A stretch of DNA of 64,000 nt from Methylobacterium sp. PvR107 (GCF_017833295.1 NZ_JAFIBW010000001.1:5580001-5644000), one strand, 5' to 3'; shown: positions 49,581-59,080, counted from the stretch's first letter. Notes: generated by a model from the sequence alone, not told the origin. Numbers and translations are program-made.

Positions 49581-50342
49581 ATGCGGAAGCCGCACGGCGA
49601 TCTGGCATCCATTCAGCCGATGAGCGTGGTGGGCCTGCCATCAGCCACGCTGAAGGCGAACCAAGCCTACGACACCCTGCGGCGGGAGATCGTCTCCTGC
49701 CGCCTGCTGCCGGGCACGCGCTTCACCGAGACCGAGCTGATGGAGCGCTTCGCGCTGGGAAAGGCCAGCTGCCGGATCGCGCTCCAGCGCCTCACGCAGG
49801 ACGGCTTCGTCGCCTCCATGCCGCGGCACGGCTACCGGGTCGCGCCGGTCACCGTGAAGGACGTGGACGAGATCTTCGCCCTGCGCACCGAGCTGGAGCC
49901 GCTGGCGGCCCGCGGCGCGGCCGGGCGGGTCAACCGGGGCCAGCTGGAGCGGCTCGAACAGGCCTGCCGGCGGCGCATCGACGTCGATGTCGGCAACCAG
50001 ATCGACTTCTTCCTGGAGGCCAACCGCAGCTTCCACATGGCGATCGCCGTCGCGTCCGGGAACCAGCGCCTCTGCCGCGCCCTCTCGGGCCTCCTCGACG
50101 AGATGACCCGCCTCGTGGCGCTCGGCTTCGGCGTTCAGGGCGTGCGGCCCAACATCGAGAACGACCACACCGCCATGATCGAGCATCTCGTGGCGGGGGA
50201 TGCGGAGAGCGCCGCCCAGGTGGCGCGCCGCCACGTCGAGACCTTCCGGGCCATGACCCTGGAGAAGGTGGTGGCGAGCCTGCGCGACACCGCCGTGATC
50301 GGGCCGGCCGCGCCTGTCCGGGCGGATGGGAGCGGGTGGTGA
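49581..50342 (+). CDS. GntR-family regulator (FCD domain)
   Basis: 253 residues. Winged helix at about 25-90 (ANQAYDTLRREIVSCRLLPG, FALGKASCRIALQRLTQDGF), then an FCD domain with EIFALRTELEPLAARGAA and RSFHMAIAVASGN. The recognition helix (KASCRIALQRL) differs from the usual TPVREAL, so its operator may be unusual. It begins the second importer operon and overlaps the ATPase gene. Confidence 0.9.
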   Translation: MRKPHGDLASIQPMSVVGLPSATLKANQAYDTLRREIVSCRLLPGTRFTETELMERFALGKASCRIALQRLTQDGFVASMPRHGYRVAPVTVKDVDEIFALRTELEPLAARGAAGRVNRGQLERLEQACRRRIDVDVGNQIDFFLEANRSFHMAIAVASGNQRLCRALSGLLDEMTRLVALGFGVQGVRPNIENDHTAMIEHLVAGDAESAAQVARRHVETFRAMTLEKVVASLRDTAVIGPAAPVRADGSGW

Positions 50343-51106
50343 ACGCGGTCGAGATCGACCATGTCGGCAAGTGGTTCGGCCAGCGCGAGGGCGCGCCGCT
50401 CCACGTCCTCCAGGACATCGCCCTGACGGTGCCGGAGCGGGCGGTGGTGGCGATCGTCGGCGCGTCGGGCTGCGGGAAGAGCACGCTGCTCAACATCATC
50501 GCCGGGCTGATCGAGCCGGATGCCGGCGGCGTGCGCCTGTTCGGGACGGCGGCCCGGGAATTCCGCGACTGGCGCGCGATGACCTACATGTTCCAGGAGG
50601 ACCGTCTCCTGCCCTGGCGCACGGCGGCGCAGAATGTCGCCTTCGGGCTCGAGGCCGGCAGCATGCCGGCGGCCGAGCGACGCCGGCGGGTGGATAAAAC
50701 CCTCGAGCTCGTCGGCCTGTCGCGCTTCCGCGACGCCTACCCGCACGAGCTCTCCGGCGGGATGCGCAGCCGGGTCGCCCTGGCCCGCAGCCTCGTGACC
50801 GAGCCGACGCTCCTGCTCCTCGACGAGCCGTTCTCGAAGCTCGATCCGACGATCCGCGCCCAGATGCATTCCGAGCTGCTGCGCATCGCGGCCCTGCGGG
50901 CGATGACCCTGATCTTCGTCACCCACGACGTGGAGGAGGCGGTGGTTCTGGCCGACCGGATCGTCGTGCTGCAGCCCCATCCGGGCCGCGTGCGCCTCGT
51001 CCAGGAGGTCGCTCTCGACCGCCCGCGGGATCCGCTTTCGGAGGCGGTGACCGAACAGGTCCGCCGCCTGCGCCTCGCCCTCTCGGCGGAGCCGGTCCCA
51101 TGCTAG
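50339..51106 (+). CDS. ABC importer ATPase, SsuB/TauB type (second system)
   Basis: 255 residues. GTG at 50339 chosen because GGGAG lies six bases upstream; GTG at 50336 is too close. Walker A GASGCGKST (41-49), Q-loop YMFQEDRLLPWRTA, signature LSGGMRSRVALAR, Walker B LLLLDEPFSKLD, H-loop FVTHDVEEAV. Overlaps GntR before it and the permease after it. Confidence 0.94.
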   Translation: MNAVEIDHVGKWFGQREGAPLHVLQDIALTVPERAVVAIVGASGCGKSTLLNIIAGLIEPDAGGVRLFGTAAREFRDWRAMTYMFQEDRLLPWRTAAQNVAFGLEAGSMPAAERRRRVDKTLELVGLSRFRDAYPHELSGGMRSRVALARSLVTEPTLLLLDEPFSKLDPTIRAQMHSELLRIAALRAMTLIFVTHDVEEAVVLADRIVVLQPHPGRVRLVQEVALDRPRDPLSEAVTEQVRRLRLALSAEPVPC

Positions 51107-51915
51107 TCCGGACGCCCGAGGCCATGCTGCGCCGCCCGAAGCACGGCGTCGTCCGCACCCATGGCGGCACGCTCCTGCAGCGTCTGGCCCTGATCGGGCT
51201 GGCCCTGGCCGCCTGGCAGGTCGGCTCTCTCCACGCGCCGAGCTTCGTCCTGCCGAGCCCGGCCCGCGTCTGGACGGCCTGGACCGGCCTCGTCGCCACG
51301 CCGAGCTTCGCCGCCGATCTCGGCATCACCCTCGGCCGCGTCGCCGCGGGCTTCGCGCTCGCCGCCCTGGTCGGCCTGCCGCTGGGCCTCGCGCTGGGCG
51401 GAAGCCGGGCGCTCGGCGGGTTCTTCGAGCCGGTGCTCACGGTGATGAACACCGTCTCGTCGGCGATCTGGGCGATCTTCGCGCTGATCTGGTTCGGGCT
51501 GTCGAACTGGACCACGATCTTCGTGGTGTTCATGACCGCGATGCCGCTGATCCTGACGAATGTCTGGCAGGGCACGCGGACGGTCAGCGCCGAGCATCTC
51601 GAACTCGCCCGCACCTTCCGCATGCCCCGGCGGAAGGTGCTGACCAAGATCTACCTGCCGACCATCCTGCCGGCCTTCTTCTCGGGCGCCCGGCTCGCCA
51701 TCGGCTTCGGCGCCCGGGTGGTGCTGGTGGCCGAGAGCCTCGGGGCGAGCAGCGGCATCGGATACAGGCTGCGTCAGGCCGCCGACCTCGTCCAGACCGA
51801 TCAGGTCTTCGCCTGGACCCTCACCCTCGTCGCCCTGATGATCGGCCTGGAGACCCTGGTCCTCAAGCCGGCGGAGCGGCGCCTGTTCGCCTGGAAGAAG
51901 GCGAGCCCGGGATGA
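51100..51915 (+). CDS. ABC importer permease, SsuC/TauC type (second system)
   Basis: 271 residues with about six membrane helices and the coupling loop LARTFRMPRRKVLTKIYLPTILPAFFSGA (in part) near residue 170. GGAG lies upstream of the ATG. Overlaps the ATPase gene by seven bases. Confidence 0.92.
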   Translation: MLVRTPEAMLRRPKHGVVRTHGGTLLQRLALIGLALAAWQVGSLHAPSFVLPSPARVWTAWTGLVATPSFAADLGITLGRVAAGFALAALVGLPLGLALGGSRALGGFFEPVLTVMNTVSSAIWAIFALIWFGLSNWTTIFVVFMTAMPLILTNVWQGTRTVSAEHLELARTFRMPRRKVLTKIYLPTILPAFFSGARLAIGFGARVVLVAESLGASSGIGYRLRQAADLVQTDQVFAWTLTLVALMIGLETLVLKPAERRLFAWKKASPG

Positions 51916-51967
51916 GCGCGACCCCGATCACCCTCGTCGCCCCGCCACCCCAGTTCAGGAGTCCGCG

Positions 51968-52948
51968 TTGACACGGATCGGTGCCCTTCTCGCCTGCGCG
52001 CTGCTCGCGGCGGCGCTGCCCGCCCGCGCCCAGGCGCAGAGCGTCCGCATCGGATACTGGAGCTCGGGCATCAGCCTCGGCTTCGGCGCGGTGCTCGAAG
52101 CCGGCCAATTCATGGAGAAGCAGGGGCTGACGCCGGAATACGTCAAGTTCCCCGACGTCAACGCGCCCACCAAGGCGATGGCGGCCGGCGCCATCGATTT
52201 CGCCATCGCGGCGAGCGCCGGGACGTCCCTCAGTGTCACCGCCGACGGCCTGCCGCTCAGCATCGTGCTGGCGACGCAGGTGGCCGATCTCGACTTTGTC
52301 GTGCCGGCGGATTCGCCGATCCGCACGATGGCGGATCTCAAGGGCAAGAAGATCGGCACGTCGCCGGCGGGCAGCGGCACGGCCGCCATCGCGGCCGCGA
52401 TCCTCGAAGGCAATCACGGCCTCAAGCCCGCGGATTATCAAGCGGTGCCGGGCAACGACTCGCGGCTGGCGCAATTCCTCGTCCAGAAAGACATCGACGC
52501 GGCCGCCTTGCGGACCGTCACCCTGGCGCTTCTGCCGGACGTCAAGATGCGCCGGCTCGGGACGTTTCGCGAGGAATGGAAGCGCCTCACCCGGCAGGAC
52601 GCCCCGCCCGTGCTCGGCGTCGGCCTGATGCGCAAGGCCTGGATGGCGCAGAATCCGGACGGCGCCGCCAAGGTGGTTGCGGCGATGCGCAAGGCCTTCG
52701 AATACGGCAAGGCCGACAAGCCGGCGGTCGCCAAGATCCTGATGGCCTCCGCCAACCTGAGCGCCACCGACGCCGCGGCCTACGCGGCGCTCTGGGACGG
52801 CATCTACACCGTCAGCCTGGAACCCGCCGACATCGCGTCGCTCAAGCGGGAATTCGAGATCTTCAAGGCGGTCGGCGCCGTCCAGGGCAGCCTGCCCGAG
52901 GGGGCCCTCGTGCCGGGACCCTACGAGCAGTCGAAGGCCATCCCCTAA
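51968..52948 (+). CDS. NitT/TauT-type ABC substrate-binding protein (second system)
   Basis: 326 residues from a TTG with AGGAG seven bases upstream. Signal peptide RIGALLACALLAAALPARAQAQ. The fold starts VRIGYWSSGISLGFGAVLEAGQFMEKQGL and contains MADLKGKKIGTSPAGSGTAAI. Only distantly like the binding protein at 45005, so the ligands may differ. Confidence 0.88.
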   Translation: MTRIGALLACALLAAALPARAQAQSVRIGYWSSGISLGFGAVLEAGQFMEKQGLTPEYVKFPDVNAPTKAMAAGAIDFAIAASAGTSLSVTADGLPLSIVLATQVADLDFVVPADSPIRTMADLKGKKIGTSPAGSGTAAIAAAILEGNHGLKPADYQAVPGNDSRLAQFLVQKDIDAAALRTVTLALLPDVKMRRLGTFREEWKRLTRQDAPPVLGVGLMRKAWMAQNPDGAAKVVAAMRKAFEYGKADKPAVAKILMASANLSATDAAAYAALWDGIYTVSLEPADIASLKREFEIFKAVGAVQGSLPEGALVPGPYEQSKAIP

Positions 52949-52996
52949 CCGTCGGCAAGAAGACCCGACGCTTTACCGAGAGGAAACTGGACCCCC

Positions 52997-54013
52997 ATGG
53001 CAGAGACGATGCGAGCCCTCGTGCTGGAGGCGCACGGCGACATCGACACGCTGAAGGTCGTCGCCGACTACCCGAAGCCCGCTCCGGGCCCCGACGAGGT
53101 CCTCATCCGGGTGGGCGCCTCCTCGTTCAACTACCACGACGTGTTCACCGTGAAGGGCATGCCCGGCATCAAGGTGCCGATGCCGGTGGTGATCGGCCTC
53201 GACATGGCCGGCCAGATCGTCGAGCTCGGGGCCGGCGTCGCGGACTGGCGCGTCGGCGACCGGGTGCTGGTCAACCCGCTGAACAAGGCCAAGGGCCTGA
53301 TGGGCGAGATGCTCGACGGCGGCATGGCCGAGTATTGCCGGGTCTCGACGAGCCAGCTGATCGCGATGCCGCCCGACGTGAGCTACGCGGACGCCGCGTC
53401 GCTTCCCGTGGCCTACGGCACCGCCCACCGGATGCTGATCACCCACAACACCGTGAAGGCCGGCGACACGGTCCTGATCCTGGGCGCCAGCGGCGGCGTC
53501 GGCACCGGCTGCGTGATGCTGGCCAAGCAACTCGGCGCCGAGGTGATCGCCTGCGCGGGCAGCGCCGACAAGATGGCGGCGCTGACGGCGCTCGGGGCCG
53601 ATCACGTGGTCAATTACCGCGAGACCGACTTCTCGAAATGGGCGATCCAGACCTACGGCAAGCCGCAGCGCCGGACCTATGAGGGCGGCGTCGACGTGGT
53701 GATCAACTTCACCGGCGGCGACACCTGGGTGCCCTCGCTCAAATGCCTGAAGCGCGGCGGCACGCTCTTGGTCTGCGGCGCCACCGCGGGGCACGATCCG
53801 AAAGAGGATCTCCGCTACATCTGGAGCTTCGAGCTGAAGGTGATCGGCTCGAACAGCTTCTACGACGACAATCTCGCGGCCCTGATGGACATGATCCAGG
53901 CCGGCACCCTCAAGCCCACGATCGACAGGGTCCTGCCTCTGGAGGAGGCGGCCGAGGGCCTGCGGATGATCCGCGACCGCGAGGTCATGGGCAAGATCGT
54001 CGTCACGCCGTAG
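52997..54013 (+). CDS. Zinc-type/quinone-oxidoreductase-like medium-chain dehydrogenase
   Basis: 338 residues. NAD(P)-dependent MDR enzyme: GROES-like N-terminal domain (PGPDEVLIRVGASSFNYHDV), then Rossmann domain with VLILGASGGVGTGCVMLAKQLGAEVIA in part. Structural zinc Cys residues are absent and the catalytic Cys is not obvious, so it is closer to quinone or enoyl reductases than to alcohol dehydrogenases. AGAGGAAAC lies upstream. Substrate unknown; probably acts on the compound imported by the neighbouring ABC system. Confidence 0.88.
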   Translation: MAETMRALVLEAHGDIDTLKVVADYPKPAPGPDEVLIRVGASSFNYHDVFTVKGMPGIKVPMPVVIGLDMAGQIVELGAGVADWRVGDRVLVNPLNKAKGLMGEMLDGGMAEYCRVSTSQLIAMPPDVSYADAASLPVAYGTAHRMLITHNTVKAGDTVLILGASGGVGTGCVMLAKQLGAEVIACAGSADKMAALTALGADHVVNYRETDFSKWAIQTYGKPQRRTYEGGVDVVINFTGGDTWVPSLKCLKRGGTLLVCGATAGHDPKEDLRYIWSFELKVIGSNSFYDDNLAALMDMIQAGTLKPTIDRVLPLEEAAEGLRMIRDREVMGKIVVTP

Positions 54014-54024
54014 GAGCAACCGCC

Positions 54025-54456
54025 ATGTCGGAAACCCAGACCCCCGCGCCCCTGAGCCGGGAAGACGTGGAGGCGCTGCTCCTGCGCGGGCCGTTCCACC
54101 AGTGGCTCGGCCTGTCCGTCGTCTCGGTCGGCGCGGGCGAGATCACCTTGAAGGCGACGTGGCGTCCCGAATGGGTCGTCAACGCCGAGCGCGGCTACGT
54201 CCATGGCGGCATCCTGGCGACCCTGGTCGATCTGACCGCCGACTGGGCGCTGGTGTCCAAGACCGGCCGCGGCGTGCCGACCGTGGACCTCCGCGTCGAC
54301 TATCACCGCCCGGCGATGCAGGGCGACCTGACCTGCCGGGGCACGGTGGTGAAGTTCGGCGGCCAGCTCTCGGTGGCCGAGGCGCAGATCCTCGACTCCG
54401 AAGGCCGTCTGCTCGCCAGCGGCCGCGGCGTCTACATGACCGCGCCGCCGAAATGA
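54025..54456 (+). CDS. PaaI-type hotdog thioesterase
   Basis: 143 residues. The hotdog helix and active site are VNAERGYVHGGILATLVDLTADWAL, with HGG and a following Asp, as in PaaI phenylacetate-pathway thioesterases. Releases CoA from acyl- or aryl-CoA intermediates. It lies 11 bases after the dehydrogenase and overlaps the VOC gene, and an acyl-CoA ligase follows, which fits a CoA-linked pathway. Confidence 0.9.
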   Translation: MSETQTPAPLSREDVEALLLRGPFHQWLGLSVVSVGAGEITLKATWRPEWVVNAERGYVHGGILATLVDLTADWALVSKTGRGVPTVDLRVDYHRPAMQGDLTCRGTVVKFGGQLSVAEAQILDSEGRLLASGRGVYMTAPPK

Positions 54457-55277
54457 GCGACGCCGCGGGGAGGGCGGTCCTGCCGGGTCCCGCCCTCGAC
54501 CACGTGGTGATCAACGTCCTCCGCCGCATGGATGCGGCGGCGGCCCTGTTCACCGATCTCGGCTTCCAGCTGACGCCGCGCGGGCGCCATTCGCTCGGGT
54601 CCATCAACCACCTGATGATGACGCCCGGCGCCTATCTGGAGCTGGTCGGCGTGCCGGAGGACGGCGCGCAGCGCCAGGACGTCCTCGACAGCCCGTTCGG
54701 GCTGAACGGCCTCGTCGTGGCGAGCGCCGACGCGGACGAGACCTTCGCGCGGCTCTCGGCGGCCGGCCTGCCGGTCGGGCCGCCGGTGGCGTTCTCGCGG
54801 CCGGTCACCCTGGGGGACAGGACCGAGCAGGCCCGGTTCCGGACCGTACGCCTGCCGACGTCGCTGTTTCCGGCCGGCCGGATCTACCATTGCCAGCACC
54901 TGACCCCGGACCTGGTCTGGCGGGAGCCCTGGTTCGCGCACCCGAACGGGTTCTGCGGCATCGGCGGCTTCACGGTGGCCAGTCCGGAGCCCGAGACGGA
55001 GGCGCCGCGCTACGCCGCCGCCTGCGGCGCGGCGGCCGAGCGGGCCGGGGGGGCCTGGACCTTCCGCCTGGGCGAGACCCGCGTGACGATCGTGCCGGGC
55101 CCGGCGGCGCGCTTCGCCGGCCTCGTGCTGCACTTCACCGACCTGACCGCGCTCGAGGCCCGGGCCCGCGCCGTACCGGACGCGGACTGGACCCGGCTCG
55201 CCTCCGAGGAGGCGGAGCTGGCGCTGCCGGAATTCCAGCTCACGCTGCGCTGCAGGAGCGCCCGATGCGCCCCGTGA
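54453..55277 (+). CDS. VOC (glyoxalase-like) protein
   Basis: 274 residues. Two vicinal-oxygen-chelate-type halves: LDHVVINVLRRMDAAAALFTDLGFQLTPRG at the N-terminus with INHLMMTPGAYLELVG, and IYHCQHLTPDLVWREPWFAHPNG in the middle. Resembles the glyoxalase-like PF13468 family; the metal ligand set is not certain. Overlaps genes on both sides. Confidence 0.82.
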   Translation: MSDAAGRAVLPGPALDHVVINVLRRMDAAAALFTDLGFQLTPRGRHSLGSINHLMMTPGAYLELVGVPEDGAQRQDVLDSPFGLNGLVVASADADETFARLSAAGLPVGPPVAFSRPVTLGDRTEQARFRTVRLPTSLFPAGRIYHCQHLTPDLVWREPWFAHPNGFCGIGGFTVASPEPETEAPRYAAACGAAAERAGGAWTFRLGETRVTIVPGPAARFAGLVLHFTDLTALEARARAVPDADWTRLASEEAELALPEFQLTLRCRSARCAP

Positions 55278-56779
55278 CCAATCTCGGTGCCCTGGTCGAC
55301 CGCGCCGGCGATCCGGATGCCCCCATGATCATCGGACTGCGTCCGGGCGCCGAGCCGACGATCCTATCCCGCGAAAGCCTCGACGCGATGGCCGACGCCT
55401 TCGCCCGCGGGCTGCTCCGCGGCGGGCTGCGGCGGGGCGAGCGTATCGCGATCCTGTCGGCCAACCGGCCCGAGTTCATCGCGCTCCTGCTCGGGGCGAT
55501 GCGCGCCGGGATCGTCCCAACGCCGGTGAACCACAAATTCCCCGCCGCCACGATCCGGCACGTGCTGGTCGATTGCGGCGCGCGCCTCGTCGTCTGCGAT
55601 GCACCGCGACGCGTGCAGCTTCCCGCCGACTTGCCGCCGGATCTGCGCGTTGCCGACTTCGATGCCGCGGCTGAGGACGGGATCGGGCCCTGGCTCGATC
55701 CGGGACCATTCGACCCGATCGACCCTCGCCCGGACGAGGTGGGCCTGCTGCTGTACACGTCCGGCTCGACCGGCCGTCCGAAGGGCGTGATGCTGTCGCA
55801 CGCGAGCCACCTCTGGGTGGCGCGCACGCGCATGGCGGAGGACGACCTGCGGCAGGACCGCGTCCTGATCGCGGCACCGCTCTACCACATGAACGCGCTG
55901 GCCCTGGCGCTCCTGGTCTGCGCGTCCGGCGCCACCATGGTGCTGCTGCCGCAATTCGAGGCCCGCGCCTATATCGAGGCGATCAGCCGGCACCGGTGCA
56001 CATGGCTCACCGCCGTGCCGCCGATGATCGCCATGATGCTGCGGGAGGTCGAGACGCTCGCGCAGGCCGATCTGACGAGCGTGCGTGCGGTGCGGATGGG
56101 CTCAGCCCCGGTCAACGACACCCTGGCGCACCAGATCCGGGCCCTCCTGCCCAATGCCCGGATCATCAACGCCTACGGCACCACCGAGGGCGGTCCGATC
56201 GTGTTCACGCAGCACCCGGACGGGCTGCCGACTCCGGTCGCCTCCGTGGGCTATCCCCATCCGGACGTCTCGGTGCGCCTCGTCGGTCCGAACGCTCCGG
56301 CGACCGGGGTGCTGCAGATCCGCAGCCCCGCCCTCATGCTCGGCTACCACAACAGGCCGGATACGCCGTCGCCGATCACCGCGGACGGCTATTACGACAC
56401 CGGCGACATCTTCCGCCGGGATGAGGACGGGTTCCATACCGTTCTGGGCCGGACCGACGACATGTTCGTCTCCGGCGGCGAGAACATCTTCCCGGGCGAG
56501 GTCGAACTGGTCATCGAGGGCCACCCGGACGTGCTGCAGGCCTGCGTGGTTCCGGTCGAGGACGCGATCAAGGGCACCAAGCCGGTGGCCTTCGTCGTAC
56601 TCCGTCCGGGCGCAACAGCCGACGAGGCCGAGATCAAGCGGCACGTCCTCGCCAACGCCCCGGCCTATCAGCATCCGCGGCGGGTGTGGTTCCTCGATTC
56701 GATGCTGCTCGCCTCGACCAACAAGATCGACCGGACCGGATTGCGGCAGCGGGCGGCGGCAGCGGTTCGCGCCGTGTGA
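55265..56779 (+). CDS. Acyl/aryl-CoA ligase (AMP-binding)
   Basis: 504 residues. Class I adenylate-forming enzyme: P-loop LLYTSGSTGRPKGVMLSH, A5 INAYGTTEGGPIV, A7 YYDTGDIFRRDEDGF, A8 GRTDDMFVSGGENIFPGEVE and A10 STNKIDRTGLR with the catalytic Lys. Activates a carboxylic acid to its CoA thioester. It overlaps the VOC gene and is the last gene of the operon, so the unit probably handles a carboxylic acid, perhaps the product of the amidase at 47681. Confidence 0.93.
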   Translation: MRPVTNLGALVDRAGDPDAPMIIGLRPGAEPTILSRESLDAMADAFARGLLRGGLRRGERIAILSANRPEFIALLLGAMRAGIVPTPVNHKFPAATIRHVLVDCGARLVVCDAPRRVQLPADLPPDLRVADFDAAAEDGIGPWLDPGPFDPIDPRPDEVGLLLYTSGSTGRPKGVMLSHASHLWVARTRMAEDDLRQDRVLIAAPLYHMNALALALLVCASGATMVLLPQFEARAYIEAISRHRCTWLTAVPPMIAMMLREVETLAQADLTSVRAVRMGSAPVNDTLAHQIRALLPNARIINAYGTTEGGPIVFTQHPDGLPTPVASVGYPHPDVSVRLVGPNAPATGVLQIRSPALMLGYHNRPDTPSPITADGYYDTGDIFRRDEDGFHTVLGRTDDMFVSGGENIFPGEVELVIEGHPDVLQACVVPVEDAIKGTKPVAFVVLRPGATADEAEIKRHVLANAPAYQHPRRVWFLDSMLLASTNKIDRTGLRQRAAAAVRAV

Positions 56780-57017
56780 GCTAGGCCCCGTCAGCCGCCG
56801 CGCCGATCCCGTCGTTCGGAGGTGATGGATGGATCGGACGCTGCGGATCATCTGTTTGCAGGATTGAAAATCGGCTTGCTTCGTCCACTGACTGGAGCGC
56901 GGCCGAAGATTGCAATCAATGCACCATAATAGTACATTTTGGCGCATAAATAGAGTTTATCGAACCGGTTAGGATTCCGGTCCGCGTCCGTGCAGGCTGG
57001 TCCTGGAGGTTTCCCGC

Positions 57018-58616
57018 ATGGTCAGAGATGCGTCATCCCATTCGGCGGTAAGTCCACGCCGGCTTTGCGCGATCATGAGCGCCGACATAGCCGGATATAG
57101 CCGCATGATGGGGCATGACGAGGAAGGAACACATGCGCGGATGAGCCGCTATCGACGGGACATCGTCGAGCCAACCGTTGCGGAGCACAGCGGCACGATC
57201 ATCAAACACATGGGCGACGGTTTTCTGGCCGTCTTCGACAGCCCGCTCGAGGCGACGCGCTGCGCGATCGTCATCCAACAAACCATCGCCGCCCGCAATG
57301 CCGCAGTATCTGACAAATCCAGCTGGCTACAGTACCGTATCGGCATCAATCTTGGCGATATCATATTTGAAGAGCATGATGTTTTCGGGGACGGCGTGAA
57401 CGTAGCCGCACGCTTGCAGACCGCGGCAAGACCCGGCGACGTCAACATCTCGGGCGGCGTCTACGAGCAGATCAAGAACAAGCTGGTCTGCGGCTACCAA
57501 TCGCTCGGTGACGAACGCCTGAAGAACATCACCGATCCCGTTCGGATCTACCGCGTCCTGCCGGATCCGTCAGCGGTCGTCCGGGCCGAGCACGGGATCA
57601 AGCGCGCTGTTCGGACGCTCGTCCCGATCGTCGGTGCCTGCGCGGTGACCTTTGCCGTTGGCGTCTGGTTCGCCGCCCACAAGATGACGGACCGCCCTGA
57701 GCCGGTCGGCATCGTCATCGGCCCCGGCGAGGTACCCGCGCCTGAGGCGTCAACACGGCGTGGGACCAACACGGCCCAGGTCCCGATACCCGCTCCCGTG
57801 ATCGACACGGCGAGACCAGAGATAGCCGTCGCAGCTCCGCCCGCCCCGGCGCTCGAACCTGCGCCGGTCGCCTTCGCCATACCGCCGCCGCCGGCCCGGA
57901 AACCGGAGCCGCCCGCGCCGTCCAATGCCTTCAAGGACTGCGTCGATTGCCCCGAGATGCTCAAGCTGACCGGCGGGGCCTTCCGGATGGGCGGCTCGTC
58001 GGATCCGAGCGAGAAGCCGGTGCATCAGGTCGTTGTCGCCCCGTTCGCGCTCAGCCGCCTGCCCGTGACGAAGGCGCAGTGGCAGGCCTGTGTCCGAGCG
58101 GGCGCCTGTACCTACCGGCCGGACGGCCCCGACGACCTGCCGGCGCGCAATGTGAGTTGGAACGACGCGCAGCAATATACGGCGTGGCTGTCGAAGCTGA
58201 CATCCAAGCCGTATCGCCTGCCGAGCGAGGCCGAGTGGGAATACGCGGCGCGTGCCGGAGCCGCGACCGCCTATTGGTGGGGCGCACAAATGGTGCCTGG
58301 CTTCGCCAACTGTAAGGGCTGCGGGACGCCGCACGATCTGGAGAAGCCGATCCAGATCGGCTTGCTGCCGCCGAACGCCTTCGGGTTGCAGGGCATGGGC
58401 GGGGGCGTTGCGGAATGGGTCCAGGATTGCTGGCACAGCGATTATCACGGCGCCCCTCGCGCCGGGGCCTGGACCTCTCCGAAGTGCCGAGAGCACGTCC
58501 TGCGCGGCGGGTCCTGGTTGAGCGAGCCCGCGGATATTCAAGTCAGCAGTCGCGAACACTACGACACCAATGTCCGCTACCCGGCACACGGGTTCCGGGT
58601 CGCCCTGGGCGAGTGA
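57018..58616 (+). CDS. Adenylate cyclase - transmembrane - SUMF1 fusion
   Basis: 532 residues. Residues 14-180 form a class III cyclase domain (LCAIMSADIAGYSRMMGHDEEGT, then GINLGDIIFEEHDVFGDGVNVAARL), with both metal Asp residues present. One membrane helix follows at about 200-217, then a Pro/Ala-rich linker to about 300. Residues 310-532 form a formylglycine-generating-enzyme (SUMF1) domain: GGAFRMGGSSDPSEKP, YRLPSEAEWEYAARAG, HVLRGGSWLSEP, and GFRVAL. The SUMF1 part would be periplasmic if the topology is as predicted. CTGGAGG lies upstream of the ATG. Confidence 0.9.
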   Translation: MVRDASSHSAVSPRRLCAIMSADIAGYSRMMGHDEEGTHARMSRYRRDIVEPTVAEHSGTIIKHMGDGFLAVFDSPLEATRCAIVIQQTIAARNAAVSDKSSWLQYRIGINLGDIIFEEHDVFGDGVNVAARLQTAARPGDVNISGGVYEQIKNKLVCGYQSLGDERLKNITDPVRIYRVLPDPSAVVRAEHGIKRAVRTLVPIVGACAVTFAVGVWFAAHKMTDRPEPVGIVIGPGEVPAPEASTRRGTNTAQVPIPAPVIDTARPEIAVAAPPAPALEPAPVAFAIPPPPARKPEPPAPSNAFKDCVDCPEMLKLTGGAFRMGGSSDPSEKPVHQVVVAPFALSRLPVTKAQWQACVRAGACTYRPDGPDDLPARNVSWNDAQQYTAWLSKLTSKPYRLPSEAEWEYAARAGAATAYWWGAQMVPGFANCKGCGTPHDLEKPIQIGLLPPNAFGLQGMGGGVAEWVQDCWHSDYHGAPRAGAWTSPKCREHVLRGGSWLSEPADIQVSSREHYDTNVRYPAHGFRVALGE

Positions 58617-58627
58617 GGAGACGGTCA

Positions 58628-59080
58628 GTGAGGACGACACGCTACGGCTTATGGCTGATCGGCACGCTCCTGGCGTCTACGCCGTGCTCGGCTCAGACAT
58701 CCGCACCGGATGATGCCGAACTCTACTTCATCTCACCGCGCGACGGCGCGAGGCTCAGAGGTCCGATCACGGTCCGCTTCGGCCTGAAGCATATGGGCGT
58801 GACCCATGCGGGCGACACGACGCCCAATATGGGCCACCATCATCTTCTGGTCGATGTCACGGAGCCGATCAGTCCAACCGAACCGCTTCCGTCGAACAAG
58901 CGGTACCTCCATTTCGGATCCGGTCAGACGGAAACGCAGGTGGATCTGCCGCCGGGACCACACACACTGCAATTGGTCTTGGGAGACGCCAACCACAAAC
59001 CCTTCAAGCCGCTGGTCGCGTCGAAGACCATTCGCATCAGGGTTCTGCGGCCCAATATGAGCACCGCTACAAAGAATTAG
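58628..59080 (+). CDS. Exported DUF4399 protein
   Basis: 150 residues from a GTG with GAGGAGA about seven bases upstream. Signal peptide GLWLIGTLLASTPCSAQ. The mature part (YFISPRDGARLRGPITVRFG, NMGHHHLLVDV, LHFGSGQTETQVDLPPGPHT, LVLGDANHKPF) matches DUF4399. The His-rich segments could bind metal; the function is unknown. It lies 11 bases after the cyclase-SUMF1 gene, so the two are probably co-transcribed. Confidence 0.88.
   Translation: MRTTRYGLWLIGTLLASTPCSAQTSAPDDAELYFISPRDGARLRGPITVRFGLKHMGVTHAGDTTPNMGHHHLLVDVTEPISPTEPLPSNKRYLHFGSGQTETQVDLPPGPHTLQLVLGDANHKPFKPLVASKTIRIRVLRPNMSTATKN

Noticed and set aside
56946..56960. ATAAA-N5-TTTAT dyad upstream of the adenylate cyclase gene, similar to the ArsR-type dyad at 24888
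   Set aside because: Arms are only five bases, the spacing differs and the region is A/T-rich, so chance similarity is likely.
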